Below the pieces are notes generated by a model. That model searched no databases and was not told where the DNA came from. It worked only from the letters and a program-made list of their open reading frames with translations. Of a stretch of DNA of 39,587 nt, positions 28,601-36,653 are shown one piece after another. Within the stretch, counting starts at the first letter, position 1; every line of letters begins with the position of its first letter. Source of the stretch: a virus; IMG/VR virus record IMGVR_UViG_3300043774_000177, positions 1 through 39,587 of that record. The stretch is one strand, 5' to 3'. Both the position numbers and the translations under genes were made by a program.

Positions 28601-29993
28601 AACCGACGCGCTGGTAGCAAGGCGTCAGCTTGAATTGGAAGCAATAGACGAAACCCTGCGTGGCTTACAGTTGCAAATCTGGGCTGCGGAAGACGCCAAG
28701 GCTGCAAATGATGCAATGAACGCTGCCGCCAGTGCTGCGGCTCAAGTGGCGAAAGCTGCTGCTGACTTGCAAAGGAATAGGGTCGAACTTGAAATACAGT
28801 TGCTTGAAGCACTGGGTAAATCAACCGAAGCCTTGTCTGCGCGGCGCGAATTGGAATTGGCGGCGCTTGATGAAACATTGCGTAGCTTGCAACTACAAAT
28901 ATATGCTGCCCAAGACGCAAAAGCTGCAAGTGAAGCTGCGGCAGAAGCCACCAGAACAATGGCTGCGGAACAAGAAAGGCTGGCTGAACAAGCCTTGGCT
29001 CTTTCCCGTGAACGCCGTTCTATGGAAATCGACCTATTGGAAGCACAAGGTTTTGCGGTTGAAGCACTTGCGGCCCGTCGCGCCGTTGAACTGGAAACCA
29101 TTGACGCAAGCTTGCGTGGATTGCAGTTGCAGATTTACGCTGCTCAAGATGCCAAGGCTGCAAATGATGCCGCCGCTGAAGCTGCACGGGCTGCTGCCGA
29201 AGAACAGGCACGGGCTGCTGAACAAATCTTGGCTGTCGCAAGAGAGCGCCGTTTGCTCGAAATCGAATTGCTTGACGCACAGGGCTTTGCTGTTGAGGCA
29301 CTTGCTGCGCGTCGGGCAATGGAACTTGAAACCATTGACGCCACCCTTGTTGGGTTGAAGCAGCAAATCTGGGCAGCGGAAGCCAAGGCAGAAGCGGATG
29401 CCGTTGCTGCCAAGGCTGCTGAAGAAGCCGCCAAGATACAAGAAAAAGCTGCCGAAGACGCTACACAAGCAATGCAGAAATATGCCGAAACACTGGCAAG
29501 CGTCAGCCAAACGGTTGTGGACGAAATCAATCGTCTGCGCGGTATCAACGCATCGTCATCGTCGGTATTGCTGAAGGCCCAATTTGCCACACTGACCGCA
29601 CAGGCACGAACAGGCAATCTGGATGCACTTGGTAAGCTGCCAGAACTTAGCCGTTCGATTGAAGAAGCGACACTTGGTTCGGCAACGTCTGCGCTTGAAG
29701 TTGCCCGTATCCGTGCGTGGCTGTCAGCAAGCCTTAGTGAAACACTTGGGGCGCAAGCAGCAAACAGTGCGGAAATTGCCACCACGGGCGCAGGGTTGGT
29801 CTTTGATGGCAACCAAACGGGCTTGGCAAGCAACAGCGCAGACACTGCCGACGGCATAGCCAATATGCGAAATGAGATGTATAACGTGCTGTATCAAGTC
29901 GCCAAGAACACTGGCAAGTCCTATGAACTGATGGACAGGTGGGATGGCGACGGATTGCCTGACATTCGGGAGGACGCAAGTGATTATTATTAA
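25647..29993 (+). CDS. Tail tape measure protein
   Basis: The roughly 1,448-residue protein has the expected layout. Its N-terminal domain is ADLANLRISVDSRDVKSATGDL followed by MRDMTGIIQQGEQAQIAAANA. A hydrophobic stretch (residues about 125-170) contains ITNPILLGIAAAATAAYVAF, and a second part reads FAVQAFDVILRGAMMATAGIY. A glycine-zipper region near residue 630-700 includes GGGAGGAIGGGIGGALGKKFG. Five ~75-residue coiled-coil repeats near the C-terminus are listed separately. The start is taken at GTG 25647 with AGGA upstream; TTG 25641 is also in frame. Such a length predicts a tail of very roughly 200 nm by the usual rule of about 0.15 nm per residue. Confidence 0.94.
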   Translation: MADLANLRISVDSRDVKSATGDLNSMSAAADNAEKNIADVGAASKRTGAAMRDMTGIIQQGEQAQIAAANANRAVGQTGQLARHHMMNLGFQFQDLGVQIASGANPLTAFIQQGAQIGGIMTQAQIGIGGVIRALGSMVAAMTMAVITNPILLGIAAAATAAYVAFKQFQSSVAETGEIKDYANSLGLTKKEMRELENVHVTFGDVLSGVWATISEGLGLDKIWKSISEFAVQAFDVILRGAMMATAGIYAYFVGSFDQIRIIWKNLPAILGDLFVQAVNLSIKAVEMLVNTVLDGINYVTTKANGVLTSMGLAAVFAQVESIKLGRVANENAGAAAKATVAIFDAYASRYNEALSGMKAIGLQIKQNTLDATKSRLEAQAAALIAKRNEGKPKKAGLSDEQKQYERDLKAAEEYLVSLEKQAAAIGKTTIELKEMEIAEKAAAAAKVGLKDATLALGAALIEGMKAKEREEANKQIDATLKALDDEYKLLGLTGAERDRAALALEREGFIAKYKTALGIDEATAAYERYAARKEKAIAKESDFEKQRKEAEKLKETIAGLISITDELFGGAGSFLQNLGKQITIVAPDLKNDLKAIFDDLPKNMQDVFKDFGGSLATILANAAIGKMVGGGAGGAIGGGIGGALGKKFGSDALQSIGTKIAGDAFGKALGGMAGPLGAIAGGLIGGLVGGLLKKTKTGSVTLNQIAGGAMERTLTGNSAQLKGIANNMANGLLKGLGNIAEQLGGALGGNVKVSLGMRKKDYVVDPTGAGRTKGSGVKNFGTDEAAAVAYITQLAIQQGIVTGISAGAQTLIRAGNDLNEQVQKALKFDQVFKDLKSQSDPLQSSLDELSVEMEKLKVIFGEAGASAADYAKLEELYAIKQAKAIFEANRPRRELEIQLMEAQGDAAGALAAQRALELESMDANLRGLQQQVYTAQDAAKATQALAEAQEKAAEEAAVLAEAALALARDRRELEIDLLEAQGFATDALVARRQLELEAIDETLRGLQLQIWAAEDAKAANDAMNAAASAAAQVAKAAADLQRNRVELEIQLLEALGKSTEALSARRELELAALDETLRSLQLQIYAAQDAKAASEAAAEATRTMAAEQERLAEQALALSRERRSMEIDLLEAQGFAVEALAARRAVELETIDASLRGLQLQIYAAQDAKAANDAAAEAARAAAEEQARAAEQILAVARERRLLEIELLDAQGFAVEALAARRAMELETIDATLVGLKQQIWAAEAKAEADAVAAKAAEEAAKIQEKAAEDATQAMQKYAETLASVSQTVVDEINRLRGINASSSSVLLKAQFATLTAQARTGNLDALGKLPELSRSIEEATLGSATSALEVARIRAWLSASLSETLGAQAANSAEIATTGAGLVFDGNQTGLASNSADTADGIANMRNEMYNVLYQVAKNTGKSYELMDRWDGDGLPDIREDASDYY
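28317..29400 (+). repeat. Five tandem ~75-residue repeats in the tape measure gene
   Basis: Units begin near 28317, 28554, 28773, 29007 and 29241, spaced 219-237 bases. Each codes for a block of the form RRELEIDLLEAQGFA, then ALAARRxLELExID, then LRGLQLQIYAAQDAKAA. The units are strongly alike in protein and partly in DNA, and all keep the reading frame. Loss or gain of units could alter tail length. Confidence 0.85.
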
Positions 29994-30879
29994 GCCTGTC
30001 GATGTTACGGAAGCCAATCTGACAACAAGTAATGTTGCGGAAACGGATTATCCCGCATGGACTGCTGGCACATATACGATTGGAACCCGTCGTATATATG
30101 CCCACAAGATTTATGAAGTGGTTGCCACATCAACGACTGACCGCCCTGATATTGGTGCGGCGGCGATTGTTCCGACTTGGCTATTTGTCAGCGCAACCAA
30201 CCGCTACAAGATGTTCGACATATCGGTAGGCTCTGGCACACAAAACAGCGGCACGATTGATGTTAAAATTACCCCAGCCACAGTCTGCAATTCCGTTGTG
30301 CTGTTTAACGTCGATGGTTCAAGCGCACGGCTTATCGTCAAATCATCTGGCGGCACGACTGTTTACGACCAAACCATAAGCCTTGCCGATTACAGCGCCA
30401 TCGACGGCTACTTTAATTATTTCTTTGCGCCGATAACCGAAACTGGCGCATCTGAAGTGGCGTTTTTGGATATTCCGAATTATTCGGGCGCATCCTTCCA
30501 GCTTATCATCGACGCTGGCGCTGGCACGGCTTCATGCGGTGAATTTGTTATCGGTCAAAAGTCTGCGCTGGCTGTAACCAATTTCGGCACATCTGTCGGT
30601 ATCAAGGATTATTCGGTCAAAACCATTGATGACTTTGGCAACGTCACGATTACGCCACGCGCTTACAGCAAACGCGCTGATTATGACGTAACTGTTGAAA
30701 CAAATGATGTTAGCGCGTTTACCCGCTTTCTGGCATCTGTTCGCAGCACACCCGTTGTTTATATCGGTGATGAAGACAGAGGCGAAACGATTGTTTTAGG
30801 CTATTACCGCGACTTCTCCGTTGTGCTATCAGGCCCAACAATATCGGAATGCTCTTTGTCTGTTGAAGGGTTGATTTAA
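29980..30879 (+). CDS. Tail-tip protein with carbohydrate-binding-like N-terminus, 299 aa
   Basis: The GTG start follows GGGAGG by 6 bases and overlaps the tape-measure stop by 14 bases. The N-terminus includes YPAWTAGTYTIGTRRIYAHKIYEVVA, which resembles the short aromatic motif of CBM5/12 chitin-binding modules. The middle is a beta sandwich (GSSARLIVKSSGGTTVYDQTISLAD). The C-terminal part (FGTSVGIKDYSVKTIDDFGNVTITPRAYSKRADY, then STPVVYIGDEDRGETIVLGYYRDF) recurs in phage tail proteins. It occupies the place of a distal tail protein. I infer tail-tip location and possible glycan binding. Confidence 0.78.
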   Translation: MIIIKPVDVTEANLTTSNVAETDYPAWTAGTYTIGTRRIYAHKIYEVVATSTTDRPDIGAAAIVPTWLFVSATNRYKMFDISVGSGTQNSGTIDVKITPATVCNSVVLFNVDGSSARLIVKSSGGTTVYDQTISLADYSAIDGYFNYFFAPITETGASEVAFLDIPNYSGASFQLIIDAGAGTASCGEFVIGQKSALAVTNFGTSVGIKDYSVKTIDDFGNVTITPRAYSKRADYDVTVETNDVSAFTRFLASVRSTPVVYIGDEDRGETIVLGYYRDFSVVLSGPTISECSLSVEGLI

Positions 30880-31484
30880 TGGCCGTTACAACAATTTCAG
30901 CAATGCCAGCATCGCCTTCACGATTAGGCGACCCCAGCAATTTCATCACCGAAAGCCTTGCGTTTCTTGACGCACAAGGTGGCTTTGTAACGCAGTGCAA
31001 CAGCGTTGCGTCCACATTGAACGCTGGCAAGTTTAACCCAAACGATTGGGGCAACCTTGGCCCTATTAGCGGGTCATCGCCTGTATCTGTGACGAACTTT
31101 ATTAGTGAAACGCCGACGAACCCGCCGCTGCTTGGTCAAGGCTTGGCAGATGCCATTGATGATATGCTGGCGACCTTCAATCCGTTCATATCGGACGCAA
31201 ACACCGTTGCGGCTTGGATTGATGGCGAAACAGACATTGCTAACCCAAGTATCGTTGACCCGACGCGCCCGATTATTCCGACAGTAAATCCAAGTCCATT
31301 GCGTAACGATGGACAGGCTGCTTTTGAAAGCAAGGCATTGGCATTTTACGGAAGCGCACGGGCGTTTTCGTTATCGCTTCAAGACTTGGCTAATTACGTT
31401 GCCGTATTTTCAAGCGGCTATGAAGATTGGTCGGAAATTGATATAGTATACACCGAAACTGATGACTGGGGTTTTATCGCATGA
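30879..31484 (+). CDS. Hypothetical virion protein, 201 aa
   Basis: The protein begins [46 protein letters not shown] and ends [35 protein letters not shown]. The first block is a pattern frequently seen in phage structural proteins near fibre genes (a proline-rich start, then a helix with FLDAQ). No enzyme motif is present. It shares one base with the previous stop and overlaps the following fibre gene by 4 bases, so it is part of a tightly packed tail-tip operon. Confidence 0.72.
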   Translation: MAVTTISAMPASPSRLGDPSNFITESLAFLDAQGGFVTQCNSVASTLNAGKFNPNDWGNLGPISGSSPVSVTNFISETPTNPPLLGQGLADAIDDMLATFNPFISDANTVAAWIDGETDIANPSIVDPTRPIIPTVNPSPLRNDGQAAFESKALAFYGSARAFSLSLQDLANYVAVFSSGYEDWSEIDIVYTETDDWGFIA

Positions 31485-32704
31485 GTAAGCAAGTAAAAAT
31501 TCGTCGCGGCACGACAACCCAACACGCAAGTTTTACTGGCGTCGAAGGCGAAATAACGGTCAACACAACCACCGATACAATCCACGTTCATGACGGCGCG
31601 ACTGTTGGCGGACGCGCATTGTCACGCGCTGACGGCTCAAACGCCAGCGGCAACTGGAATGTCGTTGCAAATAACGTCAGCGGCATTGTTGCGGTTGTTA
31701 ATGGCGGCACTGGCGCGAATAACCCATCTAGCGCACGGACTGCCCTTGGTCTTGGCTCACTTGCTGTTTTAAGCAACATCAATAACGAACAATGGAGTGG
31801 CACAGACCTTGCGGTTGCCAATGGTGGCACTGGCGCATCTGACCCTTCTCAAGCGCGAACCAACCTTGGTGTTCCTTCGCTAACTGGCGGCGGCGCAAGC
31901 GGCACTTGGAATATCAACGTAAGTGGGAACGCAGCAACGGCAACAAGCGCATCGACTGCAACAACTGCATCGACTGCCACGGCTACCGCTGCGGCTGTAA
32001 CCTTCAGCAGCGGCGGTGATGGTGTCGCGGCTGGCGGTTCGTTTAACGGCTCTGCTGCGCGAACGATTAGCTATAACACCATTGGCGCACCTTCAGTAAG
32101 CGGTGCAAACGCAACTGGCACATGGGCCATCAGTATATCTGGTAATGCTGCAACGGCGACAAATGCGACAAACGCCACCAATGCAACGAACGCAACAACT
32201 GCCGTCAGCGCAACTACTGCAACATCCGCTACAACGGCTGGCTCTGCAACAACTGCTGGGTCTGTCACAAATGCCGTGACGTTTGCCAACACTGGCGGCG
32301 CTTCTTCTGGCGCTACTTTCAATGGTTCGGCTGCACGGACTGTCGATTATAGCACTGTTGGCGCTCCTAAAGCGGATGGCACGGGTGCATCTGGCACTTG
32401 GGGCATTAACATCACTGGCAACGCTGCGACAGCAACCAGTGCGACAACTGCCACGACAGCCACAAGCGCAACCACGGCAACGACAGCTACCAATGCTACG
32501 AATGCCACCAATGCGACAAACGCAACGAACGCGACAAACGCAACAAACGCAACGAACGCAACAAAGCTGGTGGCTGCAAACTTTACTGTTGAGCAAAGCG
32601 GCACTGACCTGTTGTTCAAATACAACGGCACGACGATTGCAAAACTAAGCAGCGCGGGTGCGTTTACCGCCATCAATAACGTCACTGCATACGGGACTGC
32701 ATAA
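31481..32704 (+). CDS. Repetitive tail fibre, 407 aa
   Basis: The protein starts [37 protein letters not shown], the attachment module common to phage fibres. The shaft contains repeats of [21 protein letters not shown] and of [17 protein letters not shown] type, then long Thr/Asn/Ala tracts such as (TNA) repeats. It ends in a small beta tip ([25 protein letters not shown]). This is the layout of slender trimeric fibres. There is no S74 or other chaperone domain. Its DNA shows 9-bp repeat tracts that could change number. Confidence 0.88.
   Translation: MSKQVKIRRGTTTQHASFTGVEGEITVNTTTDTIHVHDGATVGGRALSRADGSNASGNWNVVANNVSGIVAVVNGGTGANNPSSARTALGLGSLAVLSNINNEQWSGTDLAVANGGTGASDPSQARTNLGVPSLTGGGASGTWNINVSGNAATATSASTATTASTATATAAAVTFSSGGDGVAAGGSFNGSAARTISYNTIGAPSVSGANATGTWAISISGNAATATNATNATNATNATTAVSATTATSATTAGSATTAGSVTNAVTFANTGGASSGATFNGSAARTVDYSTVGAPKADGTGASGTWGINITGNAATATSATTATTATSATTATTATNATNATNATNATNATNATNATNATKLVAANFTVEQSGTDLLFKYNGTTIAKLSSAGAFTAINNVTAYGTA
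32159..32560 (+). repeat. 9-bp Thr-Asn-Ala repeat tracts in the fibre gene
   Basis: Four units of ACN-AAY-GCN lie at 32159-32194 and eight at 32489-32560, with many exact neighbours such as ACAAACGCA. They are in frame, so slippage would lengthen or shorten the fibre shaft without breaking the gene. Confidence 0.8.
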
Positions 32705-32706
32705 CT

Positions 32707-33165
32707 ATGGTTTTGCCCACTGGAACTATATCCATGTCACAGGTCAACACGGAACTTGGCCGTTCAGCGACTGCGACTATTTCGCTGAATGAAAGTGCCG
32801 TGCGCTCTTTGGCTGGCGTTCCGTCTGGGACAATTTCAATGGATAACTTGCGCGGTAAATCTAATGTGGCTTTTACACCTGACGGCGGCACATCTGCTGG
32901 TAGCGCCGTTCTTTTGCAAGACCAAGGTGTTTTAACCGCAACTGTAACAATTGACTGCTCTCAACCTGCTGTTTGGACTTGGAGTGGTGGTGGAGATGAT
33001 TATTATGTGTCAGTTGCCAGCGGTGGCACTGCTCTCAGCATTATATTTGAAGTTTCTTCATCAGTATTTGGCGGATGGGCCTTTGCCAATTTCACGGTGC
33101 AAGGCACTTCTGGCGGCACAAGTCGTTATTGGAATGTTGAACTTATAGCTGAAGACAATTCATGA
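32707..33165 (+). CDS. Fibre-associated virion protein, 152 aa
   Basis: The N-terminus, VLPTGTISMSQVNTELGRSATATISLNESAVRSLAGVPSGTISMDNLRGKS, is a recurring module at the start of phage fibre or baseplate proteins. The rest is a beta sandwich (VLTATVTIDCSQPAVWTWSGGGDDYYVSVA, then SRYWNVELIAED), possibly an immunoglobulin-like domain. It begins 2 bases after the fibre stop. A tip or cap role is plausible. It overlaps the following membrane gene by 4 bases. Confidence 0.78.
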   Translation: MVLPTGTISMSQVNTELGRSATATISLNESAVRSLAGVPSGTISMDNLRGKSNVAFTPDGGTSAGSAVLLQDQGVLTATVTIDCSQPAVWTWSGGGDDYYVSVASGGTALSIIFEVSSSVFGGWAFANFTVQGTSGGTSRYWNVELIAEDNS

Positions 33166-33395
33166 TGAACGCCACCACACTTTTCACCATCCTTGGTTTT
33201 GTTATGACCGCCCTGACTTTTGTTGGGGCGTTGATAACCGTCTGGGTCAATCTAACCAACAAACTGACGCTTCTTGAAGCGCGACTTGGCTTTGGTGATG
33301 AAAAATTCCAAGCCATCGACGAAAAGTTTAAAGAGGTAATGATGCACCTTCGCCGCATTGAAGACAAACTGGATAATAAGGCTGACAGACCATGA
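33162..33395 (+). CDS. Membrane coiled-coil protein (XhlA/holin-associated-like), 77 aa
   Basis: The protein has one transmembrane segment, LFTILGFVMTALTFVGALITVWV, followed by a coiled coil (KLTLLEARLGFGDEKFQAIDEKFKEVMMHLRRIEDKLDNK). This layout resembles XhlA-like holin partners and other lysis accessory proteins. It is coupled to the fibre gene upstream by ATGA and to the secreted Asn-rich protein downstream by 4 bases. It opens the lysis/secretion region. Confidence 0.75.
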   Translation: MMNATTLFTILGFVMTALTFVGALITVWVNLTNKLTLLEARLGFGDEKFQAIDEKFKEVMMHLRRIEDKLDNKADRP

Positions 33396-34438
33396 AGAAA
33401 TTTGTGTTTGGTTTTATCGCGCTGGCTGCATCATCATCGGTGGTGCTGGCACAAACTGTATCCGTAGCGCCTACGGAATACATCTATAACACGACCACGA
33501 CCAGCACATCTGATAATACCAACACGACCACCAGCACGAACACGAACAACAATAACAACACTTCGACCAGCACATCCACGAACACGAATAACAACAACAA
33601 TACGTCGGACAGCACATCGGTCAGCACCAACACCAACACCAATAACAATTTCAACACCAGCACCAGCACATCGGTCAACACGAACAACAACGTGAACGCC
33701 AGCACAAGCACTTCGCTGAACACAAACAACAACAACAACGTCAGCACTTCGACGAATACCAACATCAATCAAAATTCTGGCACGATGACCAATATCAACC
33801 AGAACACCAACATCAATTCTGGCACGATGACGAACATCAACCAGAATACGAACGTCAACACATCTGACGCCACAAACCGCAATTTCAACACGGATGTTAG
33901 CAACAGCACTGTCAATCAGACGGTCAACAGCAACAGCAATAGCAACAGCACCGTGAACACGAATAACACGAATAACGATACCAGCACGATTAACCAAACG
34001 ACGAACAGCAACAGCAACAACGTCAATCAGAACAACAACGTCAACGTCAGCGACAGCAAAAGCTACAGCGAAAGCGTTAATCGTCAGATAATCGACCAGA
34101 ACATCAAGTCGCCGCCACCCAGCGCCATCGCGCCATCTATGATGTCATACAGCCAAGACCTTTGCACCACGGGGCAATCTGGCGCTGTTCAGACGCAAAT
34201 CATCGGCTTATCGGCTGGCCGCACAGTGCGCGACCAAAACTGCGAACGTATGAAGCTATCCAAGACGCTTTACGATATGGGTATGCGCGTGGCTGCTGTG
34301 AGCCTTCTATGCCAAGATACCCGTGTTTTTAGGGCAATGGAAATGGCTGGCACACCCTGCCCGTTCATGGGCGCAATCGGTGAAGCTGCAACAGCGGCAT
34401 GGGAAGAAAATGCTGACCGCCGCCCTGACGCAGAATAA
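33392..34438 (+). CDS. Secreted Asn/Thr/Ser-rich repeat protein with Cys-containing C-terminal domain
   Basis: The 348-aa protein has a clear signal peptide (MKKFVFGFIALAASSSVVLA, cleavage before Q-T). Residues about 35-240 are almost wholly N, T, S with some V, I, D and Q, as degenerate repeats such as TSTNTNNNNN and GTMTNINQN. The C-terminal ~100 residues form a conserved-looking domain: PPPSAIAPSMMSYSQDLC, then GLSAGRTVRDQNCERMKLSKTLYDMGMRVAAVSLLCQD and GTPCPFMGAIGEA, with four Cys able to form disulfides outside the cytoplasm. I recall similar C-terminal domains in phages of aquatic bacteria, with no known function. Confidence 0.85.
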   Translation: MKKFVFGFIALAASSSVVLAQTVSVAPTEYIYNTTTTSTSDNTNTTTSTNTNNNNNTSTSTSTNTNNNNNTSDSTSVSTNTNTNNNFNTSTSTSVNTNNNVNASTSTSLNTNNNNNVSTSTNTNINQNSGTMTNINQNTNINSGTMTNINQNTNVNTSDATNRNFNTDVSNSTVNQTVNSNSNSNSTVNTNNTNNDTSTINQTTNSNSNNVNQNNNVNVSDSKSYSESVNRQIIDQNIKSPPPSAIAPSMMSYSQDLCTTGQSGAVQTQIIGLSAGRTVRDQNCERMKLSKTLYDMGMRVAAVSLLCQDTRVFRAMEMAGTPCPFMGAIGEAATAAWEENADRRPDAE

Positions 34439-36137
34439 GCGTCTAATTTCTTTATTGGCCGCATTACTGGTCAGCACATCTGTTGCTGCCCAAACATACG
34501 AACCCACGCTTATCCCGCCGCAAATAAGCGGCGCTCCCACAACAATGACGCCTCTGAACCTTGGCGACGATAACACACGGCGCGTCAGCCTTGGCTTTGA
34601 ATTTGAGTATTGGGGCCAGACCTTCACCGACGTTTGGGTGTCGAGCAACGGCTTTGTGTCGTTTGAAAGCGCGGCAAATCTGTGCTGCAATGGTCAGCCG
34701 ATTGAACAGGCGCAACGCAACACGATTTACGCATACTGGTCTGACCTAATCAGCTTTACTGGCAACCCTTTTTATCGCCTAAGCGATGGGTCTGCGCTGT
34801 TTGGATGGTATGGCGTTCAAGAATACGGCACAAATAATCTAAACACGTTTGAAATTGGGCTGTTCAGCAACGGCAATATCCAATTCAACTACGGGTCTTT
34901 GTCTGCATCTGGCTGGCGCGACTTTACGGCTGGCATCACTGGCCCTGAAGCCGACAACAATATTCCGCTTTTTTACGGGCGCAATCCGCAATTCCTGCAA
35001 AACCAATCTGGCCTTTTGACCTATGGTTCGCCAATCCCTGACGAAGTGGCAATAGATTGCAACGCAACGCCCATGCATCCATCCTGCCCACCAATATCAA
35101 TAGCCATTGATGTTGGCGCACCTGACCCGACGGAAAGCACATTGGATGATGCCGTGGCTTCTGTCGAGCAAATCGCACAAGAAGAAGCGCAGCAAGAAGT
35201 GCAGATGGAAGATGTGGCCGATATTGAACAGGTCATTGAAGAAGCGCAAGAAGCGTTAGAAACCGCCGAAGCATCGCTTGAAGCCGACGCAGCTACCGAA
35301 GCTGAAGAAGAAGTTGTCGAAGAAGCCGTCGAAGAAGCCGTCGAAGATGACGCTATTGAAGAACTGGTGGCGGAACAAGATTTGGAAGACCTTGGGCCTG
35401 ACGAAGAACGGCTATCGCCAGACGAACTGGCTGCATTGGCCGCACAAGGCCCACAAGATGATAATGAGGACAAAGAAACCTTGGCGTCCGAAACCTTGGC
35501 GGCACTTGAATTGGAAGGCGCAGAAAACGCTATAGGGGGCCAAGACGCATCTGGCGGTGAATTAGAGCAAGAAGCGTCAAATCAGCTTTCTACGGCGCTG
35601 GAAGAAAGCGCACAGGGTATGCAATCGGCATTCTTTGATGAAGCCGCACAGGTAAGCCAAGCATCGGCTTTTGAAAATAGCGCACAATCGTCACAAAGTT
35701 TTGGTAGCTTCCAAATGCGGGTTGATTTTGGGTCAAGCAATTCCACTGTCGGCAGTAGCGGCGGTAGTTTTGGCGCGGGTTCATCGCCGCTTGATGCAGC
35801 TATTTCGGCGGGTAGCCCTATGTCGATGACAAATACATTTGAAATATTGAACAATGTTGGCGGTCAAACCGCCGCTGCGCCAGTTGCAGCAAGCACAACA
35901 TCTGAAAAGTCAGAAAGCGAAATGGCAGAGGGGCAATCGGAAACCATCGAAGAAATGGGTTCGGTTCCTGCGTTTAACGCCTACCGACAAGCGACATTAT
36001 CCGACAGGGCTGACTTTTATGCCGTGCGTGATATATACCGCAACAGAAGGCTGCGTGACGCTGACTTTGAGATGTATCGGATGAGCCAAACTAATGACGC
36101 CAAGTGGCGGGAGATTGTAGATGCCCAATACAAATGA
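34410..36137 (+). CDS. Secreted protein with nidogen-like (NIDO) domain and acidic region
   Basis: The start is the ATG after GGGAAGAAA, giving a signal peptide (KRLISLLAALLVSTSVAAQ); total 575 aa. Residues about 40-190 resemble a nidogen/NIDO domain: FEFEYWGQTFTDVWVSSNGFVSFES, NTIYAYWSDLIS and LNTFEIGLFSNGNIQFNYG. Next come PMHPSCPP, a long Glu/Ala-rich helical region (EEVVEEAVEEAVEDDAIEELV), a Ser/Gly-rich part and a basic-acidic C-terminus. It overlaps the Asn-rich gene by 29 bases, so the two secreted proteins are probably made together. NIDO domains otherwise occur in adhesive extracellular proteins. Function here is unknown. Confidence 0.83.
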   Translation: MLTAALTQNKRLISLLAALLVSTSVAAQTYEPTLIPPQISGAPTTMTPLNLGDDNTRRVSLGFEFEYWGQTFTDVWVSSNGFVSFESAANLCCNGQPIEQAQRNTIYAYWSDLISFTGNPFYRLSDGSALFGWYGVQEYGTNNLNTFEIGLFSNGNIQFNYGSLSASGWRDFTAGITGPEADNNIPLFYGRNPQFLQNQSGLLTYGSPIPDEVAIDCNATPMHPSCPPISIAIDVGAPDPTESTLDDAVASVEQIAQEEAQQEVQMEDVADIEQVIEEAQEALETAEASLEADAATEAEEEVVEEAVEEAVEDDAIEELVAEQDLEDLGPDEERLSPDELAALAAQGPQDDNEDKETLASETLAALELEGAENAIGGQDASGGELEQEASNQLSTALEESAQGMQSAFFDEAAQVSQASAFENSAQSSQSFGSFQMRVDFGSSNSTVGSSGGSFGAGSSPLDAAISAGSPMSMTNTFEILNNVGGQTAAAPVAASTTSEKSESEMAEGQSETIEEMGSVPAFNAYRQATLSDRADFYAVRDIYRNRRLRDADFEMYRMSQTNDAKWREIVDAQYK

Positions 36138-36651
36138 CGAAAAAGAAGAACCCAAGGTATCCTTTGACGAAAGCGGCTTTAGCTTTAACATCGGTGGCAT
36201 AAGCAGCGGCGAAATTGCCATCATTTTTGCTGCATTCTCAACAATTCTTGGCGGTCTGTGGGCTGGTTTCCAAGTGTATCAGCAATTCTTGACCATGAAA
36301 GAAGTGACCGCTGCTTATGTGCCGCCTGACCTGTCTGGTATTGAAGGGCGCATTTCGGTGCTTGACGAACGTGTAACAAGCGTTGAACGTCTGACCAAGG
36401 GCAACAGTGAGGCGCTGAACTATTTGACGGGCAGCATATCAAGCAGTGTCGGTGCAACACGCCAGACGGTTGACGCTGTAAGCAGCAGCGTTCGCAGTAG
36501 CGATGCACAGAACATGGCGATGCAACGTGCGGTCATTGACCAGTTGCGCCAGCAAGACCAAGAGCAACAGCGCCGTATCAAGGAACTGGAAGCTGAAACG
36601 AAAGAACGTATCCAAAAGACGCTGGCAAACCCGCTGGCAGGAAAGGAATAA
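36121..36651 (+). CDS. Single-pass membrane protein with periplasmic coiled coil (possible spanin-like)
   Basis: The 176-aa protein has an acidic cytoplasmic N-terminus, then a hydrophobic segment (SGEIAIIFAAFSTILGGLWAGF, about residues 29-50). A long coiled coil follows (SGIEGRISVLDERVTSVERLTKGNSEALNY, then QQDQEQQRRIKELEAETKERIQKTL). This topology resembles an inner-membrane spanin, but no lipoprotein outer-membrane partner was found. It overlaps the secreted NIDO-like gene by 17 bases. It could anchor or help export the two secreted proteins instead. Confidence 0.72.
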   Translation: MPNTNDEKEEPKVSFDESGFSFNIGGISSGEIAIIFAAFSTILGGLWAGFQVYQQFLTMKEVTAAYVPPDLSGIEGRISVLDERVTSVERLTKGNSEALNYLTGSISSSVGATRQTVDAVSSSVRSSDAQNMAMQRAVIDQLRQQDQEQQRRIKELEAETKERIQKTLANPLAGKE

Positions 36652-36653
36652 GG

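Noticed and set aside
33434-33997. 187-codon minus-strand frame rich in Val/Ile/Arg
   Set aside because: It is the complement of the Asn/Thr/Ser repeat tract of the secreted protein.
33392-34090. Short repeats suggesting a CRISPR array
   Set aside because: The repeats are degenerate in-frame Asn/Thr/Ser codons within a signal-peptide protein, with no constant repeat or spacers.
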